DNA of 64,000 nucleotides from Galdieria partita (Eukaryota > Rhodophyta > Bangiophyceae > Galdieriales > Galdieriaceae), in assembly GCA_025991245.1 (NCBI GenBank), contig BQMJ01000036.1:124001-188000 (forward strand). The letters run 5' to 3'. The notes under the pieces were generated by a model. It saw nothing but the letters and a program-made list of their open reading frames with translations. It was not told the origin of the DNA and made no database searches. The position numbers and the translations under genes are program-made. Positions 1 to 9,832 of this stretch are shown here, in pieces. Each line of letters begins with the position of its first letter. Positions within the stretch are counted from its first letter, which is position 1.

Positions 1-126
1 AACGAGTTGGCAGGTAATGATGACGTGGCGATGAAAGAGAAATTATGGAAGTTTATTGCAAAGTTTTGTAAAACTGCAAAAGATGGTTCACAGTTGCATT
101 CTTTATATCAGCGTCTCACCAGTTGA
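1..126 (+). CDS. 3' end of an unidentified gene (partial)
   Basis: Frame 1 is open from the window edge to a TGA at 124-126, giving the last 41 residues of a protein that starts outside the window. The segment is lysine-rich and looks helical (it contains KLWKFIAKFCKTAKDG) and ends in QRLTS. There is too little to assign a family. It lies on the same strand as the TBC gene that follows 148 bp later, so it is probably the terminal exon of an upstream tandem gene. Confidence 0.45.
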   Translation, partial: NELAGNDDVAMKEKLWKFIAKFCKTAKDGSQLHSLYQRLTS

Positions 127-273
127 ATAATGTTTGAAGTATCCAACAGTGGTACAACTTGAGCTAGTCCATCAAGTGTCCTTGCGAAGAAGATTGAGAG
201 ACAGATCACACTTCCCAACTGGGGAGGAGAGGATGTTTAAAAAGTAAATTTTCTCATTCATTGCCCGCCCATT

Positions 274-2778
274 ATGTTGGAAACTTTACAAATTTTCATT
301 TTCACTCCGGGTTTTCAATATGACAACTTTGTATGTAAATACAAAGGCAGAGATTCCCAACAAGAGGAAAAGATAATAACTGTGTCAGAGAACGTTGGGA
401 GCTATACAAGCGTTGTCCTTGGTTCCATCAATTTTCCTACCTATATCTTATCCATAGAGAACGAAACCTTCGTGGATGATAATAATGGCCAAGGTTACTA
501 TTTTACTGTAGGAGGCACTTACTTAGTAGGGAATGGAATTCTAGTGTACTTGTGGCCAACTTGTGAAACTTCACCTGGTAAGTTTGACTATGGCAGAGGC
601 ATTCTTTTCTCAACTTTTTTAGATATTGACAAATTCGTGGTTCAGGATGAACCTTTATCGAGTGACATAGAAAACGACGCTAGAGAAATCGTTCAGTTGT
701 GTAGAGATAAACTTGAAGTTTCTTATATGGACACTGCACAGTGGTTGAGCTCCGCTACCTTTTTAAGTGAAAGACTGTGGCACCTATATTCTATGTTGTT
801 TGAAAGTGTTTCTGAAGGCGAAACCTTCATTCGATGTAAAAACTTTGAAAAACTTTCAACTATTGGAGAAGAAGGTTTGGTAGAACTGATTGTTAAACTC
901 GTGCGATTTTGTCTCTGGATAAACGTTGTAGATGTATCCAGTGTGTTGGAATCTGAATTGCACTGTGAAAAGTTTGGTTTACTCAATGATGATAGTCTAC
1001 TAACTTGCTGGAGAAACACAACTAATGAAAATTTGAATGTAGGAGACACTGCTTCAACAAAAGTCACCAAGTTGGCATACGACTTGATACAGCTGTGTTG
1101 CGTGTTATCATGTGAACTTGTAGACTTGGAGTCGCGTTTTTTCGATAAGTTGTTTGATCTTTTACCGACTCTTTTAACGGGTTCGCTTCCACTATTTCCA
1201 TATCATTTGCGGAGTCGTTGCCTAGGACAGCTATGTAGATTGTCAAAATTTTCTCATTGGGTTATCCATTTGGATGAAAAGATGAAACGCGACTTTTTGA
1301 TTATTTTGAGCCTTACCTTGAATAACTTTCGCGTTGTTTCCGATGAATTACAAATTTTACTGATAGAGACATTGTATCGGCTTGGTTGTTATTCTTCGAT
1401 GCAGAACCTTTTTGAAAGTCTGTGTACTTCAAAGCTACTAAAGAGTGTCGCCTTCTATGCAAAGCAAGAAAACAATGCATCACTTGCAGCCTGTGCTTCG
1501 GTTGTTTGTGAGTTTGTACTCAATCATTACGAAGATTCTTTTGGCTTTTTGATTGAATCAAGTGTACTGGAAGAACAAGGTAATTTATTGACGATGAGTA
1601 GTTATCATCGATCACTACAAGTCCTTTGTCAACAACAGCGACCTCAAATGCTTTCCAAAATAGATTGTTTTCATGAAAAGTTCTTGGTAGCTACTCAAGA
1701 ACATCGCAAGTCGTTGGGAGTTCAAAATGTGATTCACTGTGTACCGACAGAACGTAAAGCAAGCTTAGATGTTTGGGAGCCTTTGATGAGAGATTCTCGT
1801 AAATGGAACAGCTGGTTACAAAATCGAACTAGAATGGTTCGTAAGTTGGTAATTTATGGAATTCCTATGCAGATCCGTGCTTTGGTTTGGAGGAAGTTAT
1901 TAAAGACTGATCAAATGATGCAGAAATATAAGGGCATCTTTTATAAACTTGTAAGGGCCAAAAGACCTAAGGAAGTGGATGATGTTATTGAACGGGATAT
2001 TGTGAGAACGCTTCCTTCACATCACATATTTTGGAGTTTTGGAGCGGCTCCTGGAATAGATTCTCTTCGCTCAATGTTACTTGCCTATGCTGCTCTGGTT
2101 CCTCAAGTTGGGTATTGTCAAGGAATGAGCAGCATTGCTGCCATGATTCTTCTTTTTTCCTGTGATGTTGAGGAAGCCTTTTTAAATTTTGTATATATGA
2201 TGGATACTGTAGGCTTTCATGATTTATTCTATCCTGGATTCACTATGTTGAAAACTCGAGTTGCAGAGTTTCATGGTATTGCTCTTTTCTATTTTCCGCA
2301 GTTGATGAAGCATTTGACTGTAGAAGGCATTCATCCTATGATGTTTGTAGACAAATGGTTCCTTACAGCTTGTATATACAATTTTCCATTTGCCTTGGTT
2401 GTTCGTTTATGGGACATCATGCTCACATATGGTCACACTAAAATAATAATGCGTGCTGGTTTGGCAATATTGGGGATAGGAAAAGATCGAATGATGCAGA
2501 TGCAGTTTGAAGAGTTGATACAGTTTGTGCAAAAGAGTTTTGCGGATCCTATTCATGGAGTTGTAGGAGATGTGGATTATTTTATTGAGAAAGCTATGGC
2601 CTTTCGTTTCAAACGAAAACGAGCAGCTACATTGGCAAAACGTTCCGATATTATGGAACAGGTGGATATGCGTCAAGGGACTGTTTTGGGTTGTTTTCCT
2701 TCTTCTTCCAACAATACAAAATATTCACAGACACGACCTCTTGAAATGTTGGAGAAGTGGATTGCAAGTTCTCAATAA
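274..2778 (+). CDS. TBC-domain Rab GTPase-activating protein
   Basis: An intronless reading frame of 834 residues. The C-terminal third is a TBC (Tre-2/Bub2/Cdc16) domain, roughly residues 505-770. Both catalytic fingers are visible: the arginine-finger motif IERDIVRT near residue 571 and the glutamine-finger motif VGYCQGMSS near residue 613. TBC proteins accelerate GTP hydrolysis by Rab GTPases and so switch off membrane-traffic steps. The first 500 residues match no domain I recognise; they look helical and may select the Rab or the membrane. The start is the first ATG after an in-frame stop. The Rab target cannot be told from sequence. Confidence 0.85.
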   Translation: MLETLQIFIFTPGFQYDNFVCKYKGRDSQQEEKIITVSENVGSYTSVVLGSINFPTYILSIENETFVDDNNGQGYYFTVGGTYLVGNGILVYLWPTCETSPGKFDYGRGILFSTFLDIDKFVVQDEPLSSDIENDAREIVQLCRDKLEVSYMDTAQWLSSATFLSERLWHLYSMLFESVSEGETFIRCKNFEKLSTIGEEGLVELIVKLVRFCLWINVVDVSSVLESELHCEKFGLLNDDSLLTCWRNTTNENLNVGDTASTKVTKLAYDLIQLCCVLSCELVDLESRFFDKLFDLLPTLLTGSLPLFPYHLRSRCLGQLCRLSKFSHWVIHLDEKMKRDFLIILSLTLNNFRVVSDELQILLIETLYRLGCYSSMQNLFESLCTSKLLKSVAFYAKQENNASLAACASVVCEFVLNHYEDSFGFLIESSVLEEQGNLLTMSSYHRSLQVLCQQQRPQMLSKIDCFHEKFLVATQEHRKSLGVQNVIHCVPTERKASLDVWEPLMRDSRKWNSWLQNRTRMVRKLVIYGIPMQIRALVWRKLLKTDQMMQKYKGIFYKLVRAKRPKEVDDVIERDIVRTLPSHHIFWSFGAAPGIDSLRSMLLAYAALVPQVGYCQGMSSIAAMILLFSCDVEEAFLNFVYMMDTVGFHDLFYPGFTMLKTRVAEFHGIALFYFPQLMKHLTVEGIHPMMFVDKWFLTACIYNFPFALVVRLWDIMLTYGHTKIIMRAGLAILGIGKDRMMQMQFEELIQFVQKSFADPIHGVVGDVDYFIEKAMAFRFKRKRAATLAKRSDIMEQVDMRQGTVLGCFPSSSNNTKYSQTRPLEMLEKWIASSQ

Positions 2779-2923
2779 AGTGGAAATACCGGGATCAACC
2801 AAAAGGCTGGCATAAACATCTTAAAAGTCGCTTTATTTGGATATATCCACTGACACAAGAATGGATATCTTGTTCAATATTCGACGGCTACAAGATTGGT
2901 AACAACTCACAGTCGTTTTTGCA

Positions 2924-3194
2924 CTACTGTTCTCTAGCTTCTAGAGACTTTTCCAAGTCCTTAAACAGCTTCTACAAACCATTTCAATCCATTCTTTCCA
3001 CAGCACTTCAAGACCCCTCTACTACTTACCCCTTGATTGTAGGTTTCCCATACATAATCCGAAGCTGCTCCCATAAACTTGGTTGCTGCGAAACCACCAA
3101 TAACCAAAAAAGTGACGTAAACAGAATTCCTTCTCATGGTCAAGTTGTACATAGTTTCACGTAAACCTACTGCAAAGCCTGTCCGCCTTGCCAT
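2924..3194 (-). CDS. Ubiquinol-cytochrome c reductase subunit 9 (QCR9/UQCR10-like)
   Basis: A two-exon gene, complement(2924..2971,3030..3194), encoding 70 residues. The core reads MYNLTMRRNSVYV, then one hydrophobic membrane span, then WETYNQG; the second exon adds KLFKDLEKSLEAREQ. This is the pattern of the small complex III subunit known as QCR9 in yeast and UQCR10 in mammals, which has RRNSVYV/RRTSTF before its single membrane helix and N-x-G-K-x-W/F-K after it. The 58-nt intron starts GTAAGT and ends TTTGTAG, and both exons stay in frame. The protein sits in the mitochondrial inner membrane next to cytochrome c1. The stop lies 145 bp beyond that of the convergent TBC gene. Confidence 0.85.
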
Positions 3195-3291
3195 GATGCA
3201 AAACTACCCACAACTCAATCTCTGAAGCCTTTGTGGGTTTTTCCCTATCAATCCTTGTCAAAAACCACATCTACATATTGAACAAAAGTAT

Positions 3292-4819
3292 ATGTTATCA
3301 AGTCAACCAAACGGCAATATCGATCTTCTACTCAACGTCGATGCAAGTTGGAATAAAGCAAGAGCAACTACTTTTCGTCTACCGCATTGTACGGTTGAGA
3401 CGCCTGTATTTATGCCCGTTGGAACTCAAGCATCAGTAAAAGGTCTCACCAGTGAACAATTAGTTGAAATCAACTGTCCTATAGTGTTGGGGAATACTTT
3501 CCATCTCGCTCTGAGACCAGGTGAAGATACTTTAGATCAACTGGGAGGAATTCAAAAGTTTATGAGTTGGCCGAAAGCAGTACTTACAGATTCTGGTGGC
3601 TTTCAAATGGTGAGAGTTGATAAAAGTTGTTCGTTCCGGTTGTTGAAAACGCTAGGTTTCCCTCTTGGAGCTTTCAAAACTGACAGAAGAAGGTGTCTGG
3701 TTTCAAAGTCCTGTAATGATGTAGGCCAAAGTGTATCTTGTGTTTCTAATTGTTTCATATAGATGGATGGAAAAGATATGCTACTGAGTCCTGAACGGAG
3801 TGTTGCTGTTCAGAATAAGATTGGTGCAGATATTATTATGGCGTTGGACGACGTAGTAAGTAGTACAACTACTGGACCTCGAGTAGAGGAAGCAATGTAT
3901 CGTACTATTAGGTCATGACTGAATGAATTGAGTGTTTCTTCGGTGACTAAACTTTTGCTCTAGGTGGTTGGATAGATGTTGGAATGCACATGGAAGAAAG
4001 CATGATCAAGCTCTATTCGGTATTGTTCAGGGTGGCTTGGATTCAACGTTGAGAAATGTTTGTTTAGACGAATTGGTGAAAAGGGACCTTCCAGGGTTGG
4101 TTTTCAAAACATGGGATGAACTTAACATGTACCTATATGTGGATAGATATGCCATTGGAGGGTTAGCTGGTGGAGAAGATAAGAAACTTTTTTGGAGAAT
4201 AGTCAGTCAATGCACCGACAAGCTTCCACAGAACAAGCCTCGTTATTGTATGGGAGTAGGATATCCTGTGAGTATTGTTTCTTGTTTTATTGAACATGAC
4301 ATCGAGAGACATATATATAATGGTAATTGAAACGGCTTGTGTGTATTAGGTTGATTTGATTGTTTGCGTGGCGCTTGGGGTAGATATGTTTGATTGTGTT
4401 TATCCAGCAAGAACGGCGAGGTTTGGAACTGCGTTGACAAGCGATGGAACCATCAAAATCAAGTCATCCTCTATGATAAGAGATTATGGTCCATTAGACA
4501 GACTATGCTCTTGTACAGTGTGTCGGCAATATAGTCGCTCTTTTTTGCACATCAATTTTGTACGATCAACTCTTTGTTCCAAGTGATATTACTCTGAGGA
4601 CTATTCTAGGGCAGGGATGAAACGGCAACTACACATTTATTAACTTATCACAATATAGCACATATATCACAACTTATGCAACAGTTACGTGAAAGTATCA
4701 TAGAAGGAACATTTCCTGAAGTGGTTCGGTCTCTCATTCATCAATACTTCCAAAAGGAACCCATTCCTCAATGGATTTGTGATGCATTACAAGCAGCAAA
4801 AATTCCAATGGAAACCTAA
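3292..4819 (+). CDS. QTRT1: Queuine tRNA-ribosyltransferase catalytic subunit (TGT/QTRT1)
   Basis: Seven exons: 3292..3609, 3656..3712, 3763..3911, 3964..4095, 4147..4267, 4350..4559, 4610..4819, giving 398 residues, the usual eukaryotic length. TGT swaps the wobble guanine of GUN-anticodon tRNAs for queuine. The nucleophile loop LTDSGGFQM ends exon 1; [20 protein letters not shown] in exon 3 and AIGGLAGGE in exon 5 are family hallmarks; [15 protein letters not shown] in exon 6 carries the second catalytic Asp. The zinc site CSCTVC plus FLH is complete. All introns are GT-AG, 46-82 nt long. Queuine must be salvaged or made by bacteria, so a source in food or a symbiont is implied. Zinc and catalytic residues suggest an active enzyme. 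Confidence 0.93.
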
Positions 4820-4978
4820 CATCCAACGTCGCTGTACAAAACAAAACTTCCAAAAAAATAAAACAAATAACCCTTTACAAGTAGAACATTCATGCATATT
4901 CATTATCCAAACAAAAAAGTCACTTTCTCTCACAAAGAAAAAAACAACAAGTTGAAACGTATTTGCAAGGCGCAAAAG

Positions 4979-5014
4979 ACAAGTTCCTTTCAATAAAAGG
5001 CGTTGAAAAACGCC
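4979..5014 (-). terminator. Histone H3 mRNA 3' stem-loop and putative downstream element
   Basis: Twenty nt after the H3 stop, the mRNA strand reads GGCGTT-TTTC-AACGCC: a perfect 6-bp stem with a 4-nt loop (5014 down to 4999). This fits the replication-dependent histone stem-loop, with loop UUUC, a G-C pair at the base and A-rich flanks, which SLBP binds. Thirteen nt further comes AACTTGT (4985-4979), also found at this spot after H4 and H2B. By position this could be a histone downstream element. Confidence 0.8.
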
Positions 5015-5033
5015 CTTTGAGAGGGTTTACCTC

Positions 5034-6108
<1,075 letters not shown>

Positions 6109-6124
6109 AGTTGTTTTCAAAAAG

Positions 6125-6159
6125 GGTGTTTTTAAACACCTTTTATCGATGAAACTTGT
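6125..6159 (+). terminator. Histone H4 mRNA 3' stem-loop and putative downstream element
   Basis: GGTGTT-TTTA-AACACC at 6125-6140 is a perfect 6-bp stem with a 4-nt loop matching the histone consensus loop (U-Y-U-M). It is flanked by AAAG before and CTTTTAT after, as at H3. AACTTGT follows at 6153-6159, 12 nt past the stem. Confidence 0.8.
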
Positions 6160-6346
6160 CATTATTCCACATTTGAATTGAAAATTCTTTAGCAAAACAA
6201 GATGTAGTCTTGTTGTTTCTTAGCTACATTGCCCTATATCGATAACATAATACTTTCAAGTGTTCATTTGTTAATAAATAAACAAGGATATGCTTAGACA
6301 AAATACCCTGAGGATTCTATTTTATATTTTCTATTCATTGAAGTTT

Positions 6347-6475
6347 TCAAATAATGCTGGTGGCGAAATCTACACAAGCTTCCCAAGGGAATGGACACAT
6401 GCCTTCTTTATCTCTTTTTAGAATGTTGGATTTGGCTTGTAACTCACCCAGATAATAATCGACACGTTTAAAACT
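6347..6475 (-). CDS. Orphan terminal exon between H4 and H2B (unknown protein)
   Basis: On the minus strand, a segment open for 42 codons follows an acceptor-like AATGTAG and ends in TGA at 6349-6347. It includes VDYYLGELQAKSNILKRDKE and ends CPFPWEACVDFATSII, a composition unlike random AT-rich translation. A TATAAATA box lies about 50 nt upstream on the same strand (near 6520). No start codon joins it by an ordinary intron; splicing a short ATG exon directly would need an intron of only 24 nt. I do not recognise the protein. It may be a very small gene or a remnant. Confidence 0.3.
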   Translation of the reverse strand, partial: SFKRVDYYLGELQAKSNILKRDKEGMCPFPWEACVDFATSII

Positions 6476-6541
6476 CTACATTACTTTATTTGTACAAACA
6501 TTCATTCTCATATAATATTTATAAAAGTTGGTAGTGGAGAA

Positions 6542-6580
6542 ACAAGTTTTCTTTCATAAAAAGGGTATCTATTAGATACC
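6542..6580 (-). terminator. Histone H2B mRNA 3' stem-loop and putative downstream element
   Basis: On the mRNA strand, 22 nt after the H2B stop, GGTATCT-AAT-AGATACC forms a 7-bp stem with a 3-nt loop (6580-6564). Drawn as a 6-bp stem it has a 5-nt loop, so it is one base longer than the H3 and H4 elements. It has the same flanks (AAAAGG before, CCCTTTTTAT after). AACTTGT lies at 6548-6542, 15 nt beyond the stem. Confidence 0.65.
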
Positions 6581-6602
6581 TTTTGAGCACATATTTGTTC
6601 CA

Positions 6603-6965
6603 TCAAGATGAAGTATATTTGGTCACTGCTTTAGTACCTTCAGATACTGCATGTTTGGCAAGTTCTCCTGGTAACAAAAGACGAACGGCCGTTTGGACTT
6701 CCCTGGAGGTAAGAGTCTTGCTCTTTGAATAAGCAGATAGCTTGCTAGCTTCTGAGGCAATCCTCTCGAAAATATCATTCACAAAAGAATTCATGATGCT
6801 CATTGCCTTTCCTGAAATTCCGGTATCAGGGTGAACCTGCTTCAAAACTTTGTATATATAAATGGAATATGTCTCCGATCTCTTCTTCTTGGATTTCTTC
6901 TTATCCATTTTTGAAACCGGCTTTTTACCTGCAACTGGTACACTTTTAGCACCTTTAGGGGCCAT
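6603..6965 (-). CDS. H2B: Histone H2B
   Basis: An intronless frame of 120 residues from the ATG at 6965 (context ACCATGG), chosen over one three codons upstream because MAPKGAK is the typical H2B start. The tail is rich in Lys, and the fold region begins [18 protein letters not shown] and continues [20 protein letters not shown]. The C-terminal helix ends [10 protein letters not shown], keeping the lysine (AVTKY) that is monoubiquitinated in other species. H2A, its dimer partner, and H1 are not in this window. Confidence 0.97.
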   Translation of the reverse strand: MAPKGAKSVPVAGKKPVSKMDKKKSKKKRSETYSIYIYKVLKQVHPDTGISGKAMSIMNSFVNDIFERIASEASKLSAYSKSKTLTSREVQTAVRLLLPGELAKHAVSEGTKAVTKYTSS

Positions 6966-7508
6966 GGTTAACAATCAGAACTTTACGACAAACAGTAAAT
7001 ACAACATCTATATGAATGAGATGGCTTTCATGTTTTTAAAGGTCGCATCATTTCGGGCGGGCCAGGGTCTATTGTAGAGACGGTCCCCAATCCAGCAGTT
7101 GATTGGTAGTTGTATCGCAGTCCCGACCCGCCACTCCCCAGAGAATCCATGCACGTCATTCAATTGCCTGTAGTGTGTGTGTGTGTGTAGACCTGGCTTT
7201 CATTTCCATTGGTCTTCAACGGGCAACTAGAACAATGTTTACTACTACTACTACTACTACTACTACCAATTCTATCTTAATTTTCTCCAATACTCTACTT
7301 GCTATGTTGTAAAATATAGATACCTTGTATCGAAATGTAATACATAGCGATGAAGTCAACATGTTTGTCATTGAATAGTTTTTGATGTGAGCCTGAGATG
7401 ATCCTCGTAAACATTCCCGTTGTTATCATCAGACTTGTGCTTCATTGGATAATAGTTTATTGTTACTCAAGAAAGCAGAATCTGTACAATCTTGAATTTT
7501 GGGTTGTC
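6966..7508. other. H2B/eIF3g intergenic region with two microsatellites
   Basis: No coding signal. It contains an H2B-side GC-rich element TTTCGGGCGGGCC (7051-7063), inverted CCAAT boxes (GATTGG near 7102 and CATTGG near 7207), a (GT)8 tract at 7173-7188 and an (ACT)8-9 tract at 7241-7266. The repeats are short and pure, so probably young and variable. Confidence 0.6.
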
Positions 7509-8384
7509 ATGGCATCGAGTAGTGTGTTGCCAACTACGAAACCAGTCATTCGAGAATGGGCCGACGAAGACGACTCTTCAAACAAGTTACCACCTCGTGA
7601 GGAATGGTACGACGAAGAGGGCTTGAAACACGTTGTTGAATACCATATTAACGAGGAAAACAAGTTGGTAAAGACGACAAAGGTGTTTGGAGTGAAAAAG
7701 GAGACCAAACAAGTAAGCAAGTCCGTTGCTGAAAGAAGAGGCTGGAAAAAGTTTGGAGACTGCCAAAGAGCCCCACCTGGACCAGAACCTGGTGTTACAG
7801 CTGTGAGCCTTGACGATGTTTCAATTGAGTATAAACGCGGTGAAGAGTCCGAAGGTGAAGAAGACCTTAAAGCCAAAGAACAAAAGGATATTCAAAAGAT
7901 GCTAGCTATGCAGAGGTTTAAGAGAAGATTGGAAGAGAGAAGGGCTGGAGTTGCCAACTGGGCTCAACTAATGGCACTCAAAGCCGGCGCTCAAAGAGAT
8001 GAATTGGAGGTTCCTTCAACAACAAATACAAATTCTGCGAATACTGGAAAGTACGTTCCACCTCACTTGCGAGGTGGAGTAAAAAGTTCTAGTGATTCCT
8101 CATATACGAGGGACGATTCTGCAACTGTACGAGTTAGTAACTTATCACCTAATACAACAGAAAGCGACTTACAAGAATTGTTTCATCCTTTTGGTAATAT
8201 TCGTCGAATTTTTATCTCCAAGGATCGTCACACCGGTGAAGGTAAAGGTTTTGCTTTTGTTGCTTTTTCAAACAGAGAAGACGCCCGAAAGTGTATTGAA
8301 AAGTTAGATGGCTACGGCTATGACCACCTTATTTTACGATGTGAGTGGGCAAAACCTAGTGAGAACAAGAGAGGACAGAAATAG
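7509..8384 (+). CDS. EIF3G: Translation initiation factor eIF3 subunit G
   Basis: 291 residues from the ATG at 7509; an open extension upstream has no conservation. The N-terminal half carries the eIF3g signature (RRGWKKFG followed by PPGPEPGVT), then GKYVPPHLRGG, then one C-terminal RRM (about residues 200-285) with RNP2 VRVSNL and RNP1 KGFAFVAF, ending YDHLILRCEWAKP. eIF3g sits in the 43S pre-initiation complex and contacts the mRNA entry side of the 40S subunit. Oddly, the CCHC zinc knuckle that animal and plant eIF3g carry between the two halves is absent; a charged helical stretch takes its place. Confidence 0.93.
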   Translation: MASSSVLPTTKPVIREWADEDDSSNKLPPREEWYDEEGLKHVVEYHINEENKLVKTTKVFGVKKETKQVSKSVAERRGWKKFGDCQRAPPGPEPGVTAVSLDDVSIEYKRGEESEGEEDLKAKEQKDIQKMLAMQRFKRRLEERRAGVANWAQLMALKAGAQRDELEVPSTTNTNSANTGKYVPPHLRGGVKSSSDSSYTRDDSATVRVSNLSPNTTESDLQELFHPFGNIRRIFISKDRHTGEGKGFAFVAFSNREDARKCIEKLDGYGYDHLILRCEWAKPSENKRGQK

Positions 8385-8475
8385 ACTCTTTGAGTTGAAT
8401 AAATAGGGTTTTGTCTGATCCGCTTTCCACAGTTATAAGACAGGATTGTCAATCAAAGAAAACAAGAGAGATTTA

Positions 8476-9135
8476 TTACTTGTGTGTTGCAGAGGCTACT
8501 ACTTGCTGATAGACGTTATGGAACTCTATCTCGTCTTGGTCAGTTGCCTGGATTTCTTTCTGTACTCCGTTCAGTTTTTGAACGAGAGCCTCTCTTGAAG
8601 AAGAATACAGCATTTTTGACTTTATCTTTGCACTCTCTGGTGACCTTACGCAAATCCAATAAGTTTCCTAGACACAACGAGAGCGAAAACCCACCAAAGA
8701 ACGAATATTATTCTATTTTTGGAAACACCTTCAGAAGTTTGATATTCAAAGTCATACACTGCAAAACGGCAATCGTTTTGAGGTAATTCACTCACAAACT
8801 TTTTCCAATCTTCTTGCTATAGAAAAGATTCAGTGTCGGAACTCGACCCTGCTTTCAAACTTACAGCAGTGCACTTGGTTATATTGGAGGACGGGAGTGT
8901 CTTTTCCACACACACCGAGGACAAATCATCAGAAAGCTTGAATATGATAGCTCGGTACTTTCTCTGTGAAAATGTTTAAAAGCTTGTCGTTGCATACAAA
9001 AATGTTTTACTCACGGGTGTGCTTCTTACAAGAACAGTAAACTCCTTTCCACATACATCGTCTACCGCAACACCGGATGCCTAGAGACACAAACCTTTGA
9101 ATCATTCGGAGCAATTGTATGAAACTCCTTACCAT
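8476..9135 (-). CDS. Actin-depolymerising factor / cofilin
   Basis: Five exons, complement(8476..8644,8695..8816,8865..8963,9015..9080,9133..9135), giving 152 residues, the ADF length. Joined, it begins MASGVAVDDVC and continues KYRAIIFKLSDDLSSVCVEK, NDCRFAVYDFEY and SPESAKIKSKMLYSSSREAL. These are the hallmark ADF-H segments, including the N-terminal Ser used for inhibitory phosphorylation and the KSKMLYSSS actin-binding helix. ADF severs and depolymerises ADP-actin filaments. Exon 1 contributes only the start codon, an arrangement also known for plant ADF genes. All four introns are GT-AG, 48-52 nt. The gene converges on eIF3g (91 bp between stops). Confidence 0.92.
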
Positions 9136-9228
9136 ATCTGTCAAAATCTCTGGTTGGTTAACGAGAAATAGTACTGGTGAGAAGTAACAATCAAAAACAG
9201 ATTGGCGTGCCCAGCAAATGAATTGTCT

Positions 9229-9396
9229 TTAAAAATACCGCGCTATCTGAGCCACGTTGGCAATCATTTGAATGGGAGGTCTCTTTCTTTGACGAGCTGT
9301 CCATGGCTCTCTGTTAGGAATGTTAGATAAGGGCTTGGTCCTGAAAAGTTTTGCTTTTTCAAACATGGAGAACTTTGGATTGCCTTGTTCCCTAAC
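9229..9396 (-). CDS. Putative terminal exon of an unresolved small gene
   Basis: A minus-strand segment after an acceptor GAGATAG is open for 55 codons to TAA at 9231-9229. It contains NPKFSMFEKAKLFRTKP and REPWTARQRKRPP and ends IANVAQIARYF, which looks like a real, basic protein tail. I cannot identify it. It may join the open segment at 9493-9702 through an intron whose ends I could not fix, or belong to a separate transcript. It lies just upstream of the cofilin start, same strand. Confidence 0.35.
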   Translation of the reverse strand, partial: VREQGNPKFSMFEKAKLFRTKPLSNIPNREPWTARQRKRPPIQMIANVAQIARYF

Positions 9397-9492
9397 CTAT
9401 CTCTCTCTATGGAAAATTTGTCTAAGAAATGGAAAGTTTCATAATATCATGTTCAGAGTGCATTGGGAAAGGTTATCTAGTGATAAAGAGGC

Positions 9493-9702
9493 TCAATCGC
9501 TTTTAGAGTTGGAAATACTTGGATTGCAAATTGTATTGAAAACGTCTGGACTTGAGTTGTACTTTTGAAATACTCTTAGGTTCTCCTTAAACCCCATATC
9601 ATTAACACAATTGAATTCAAGTATCAGATAGTATAAAGCTTGTTCTTTCACTTTTGATAGCAGACAAAGAAACATTCCTGCAAAGAACATACAAAGTATC
9701 AA
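9493..9702 (-). CDS. Putative exon with a LisH-like motif (unresolved gene)
   Basis: A minus-strand open segment preceded by TTCTTTGCAG. The translated stretch ALYYLILEFNCVNDMGFK resembles a LisH dimerisation motif (hydrophobic helix, then GFKENLRVF in place of GYxxTAxxF), but the match is loose. Neither a convincing start exon nor the downstream junction could be fixed. It faces away from the antizyme gene, whose ATG is 130 bp upstream. Confidence 0.3.
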   Translation of the reverse strand: MILCMFFAGMFLCLLSKVKEQALYYLILEFNCVNDMGFKENLRVFQKYNSSPDVFNTICNPSISNSKSD

Positions 9703-9832
9703 ATTATCATGAAATAGACAGTATGGATTGTTTATGAAAATGAGAGCAAAATGAATCTTTGTATCCTTTCACAACTACTTGACAATATCAAAATAGAAAA
9801 GAGTATGAATTTCCACCATCAGGCAAACAGCA

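Noticed and set aside
7398-7508. N-terminal extension of eIF3g
   Set aside because: Open by chance; composition is hydrophobic and the conserved eIF3g start style follows the ATG at 7509.
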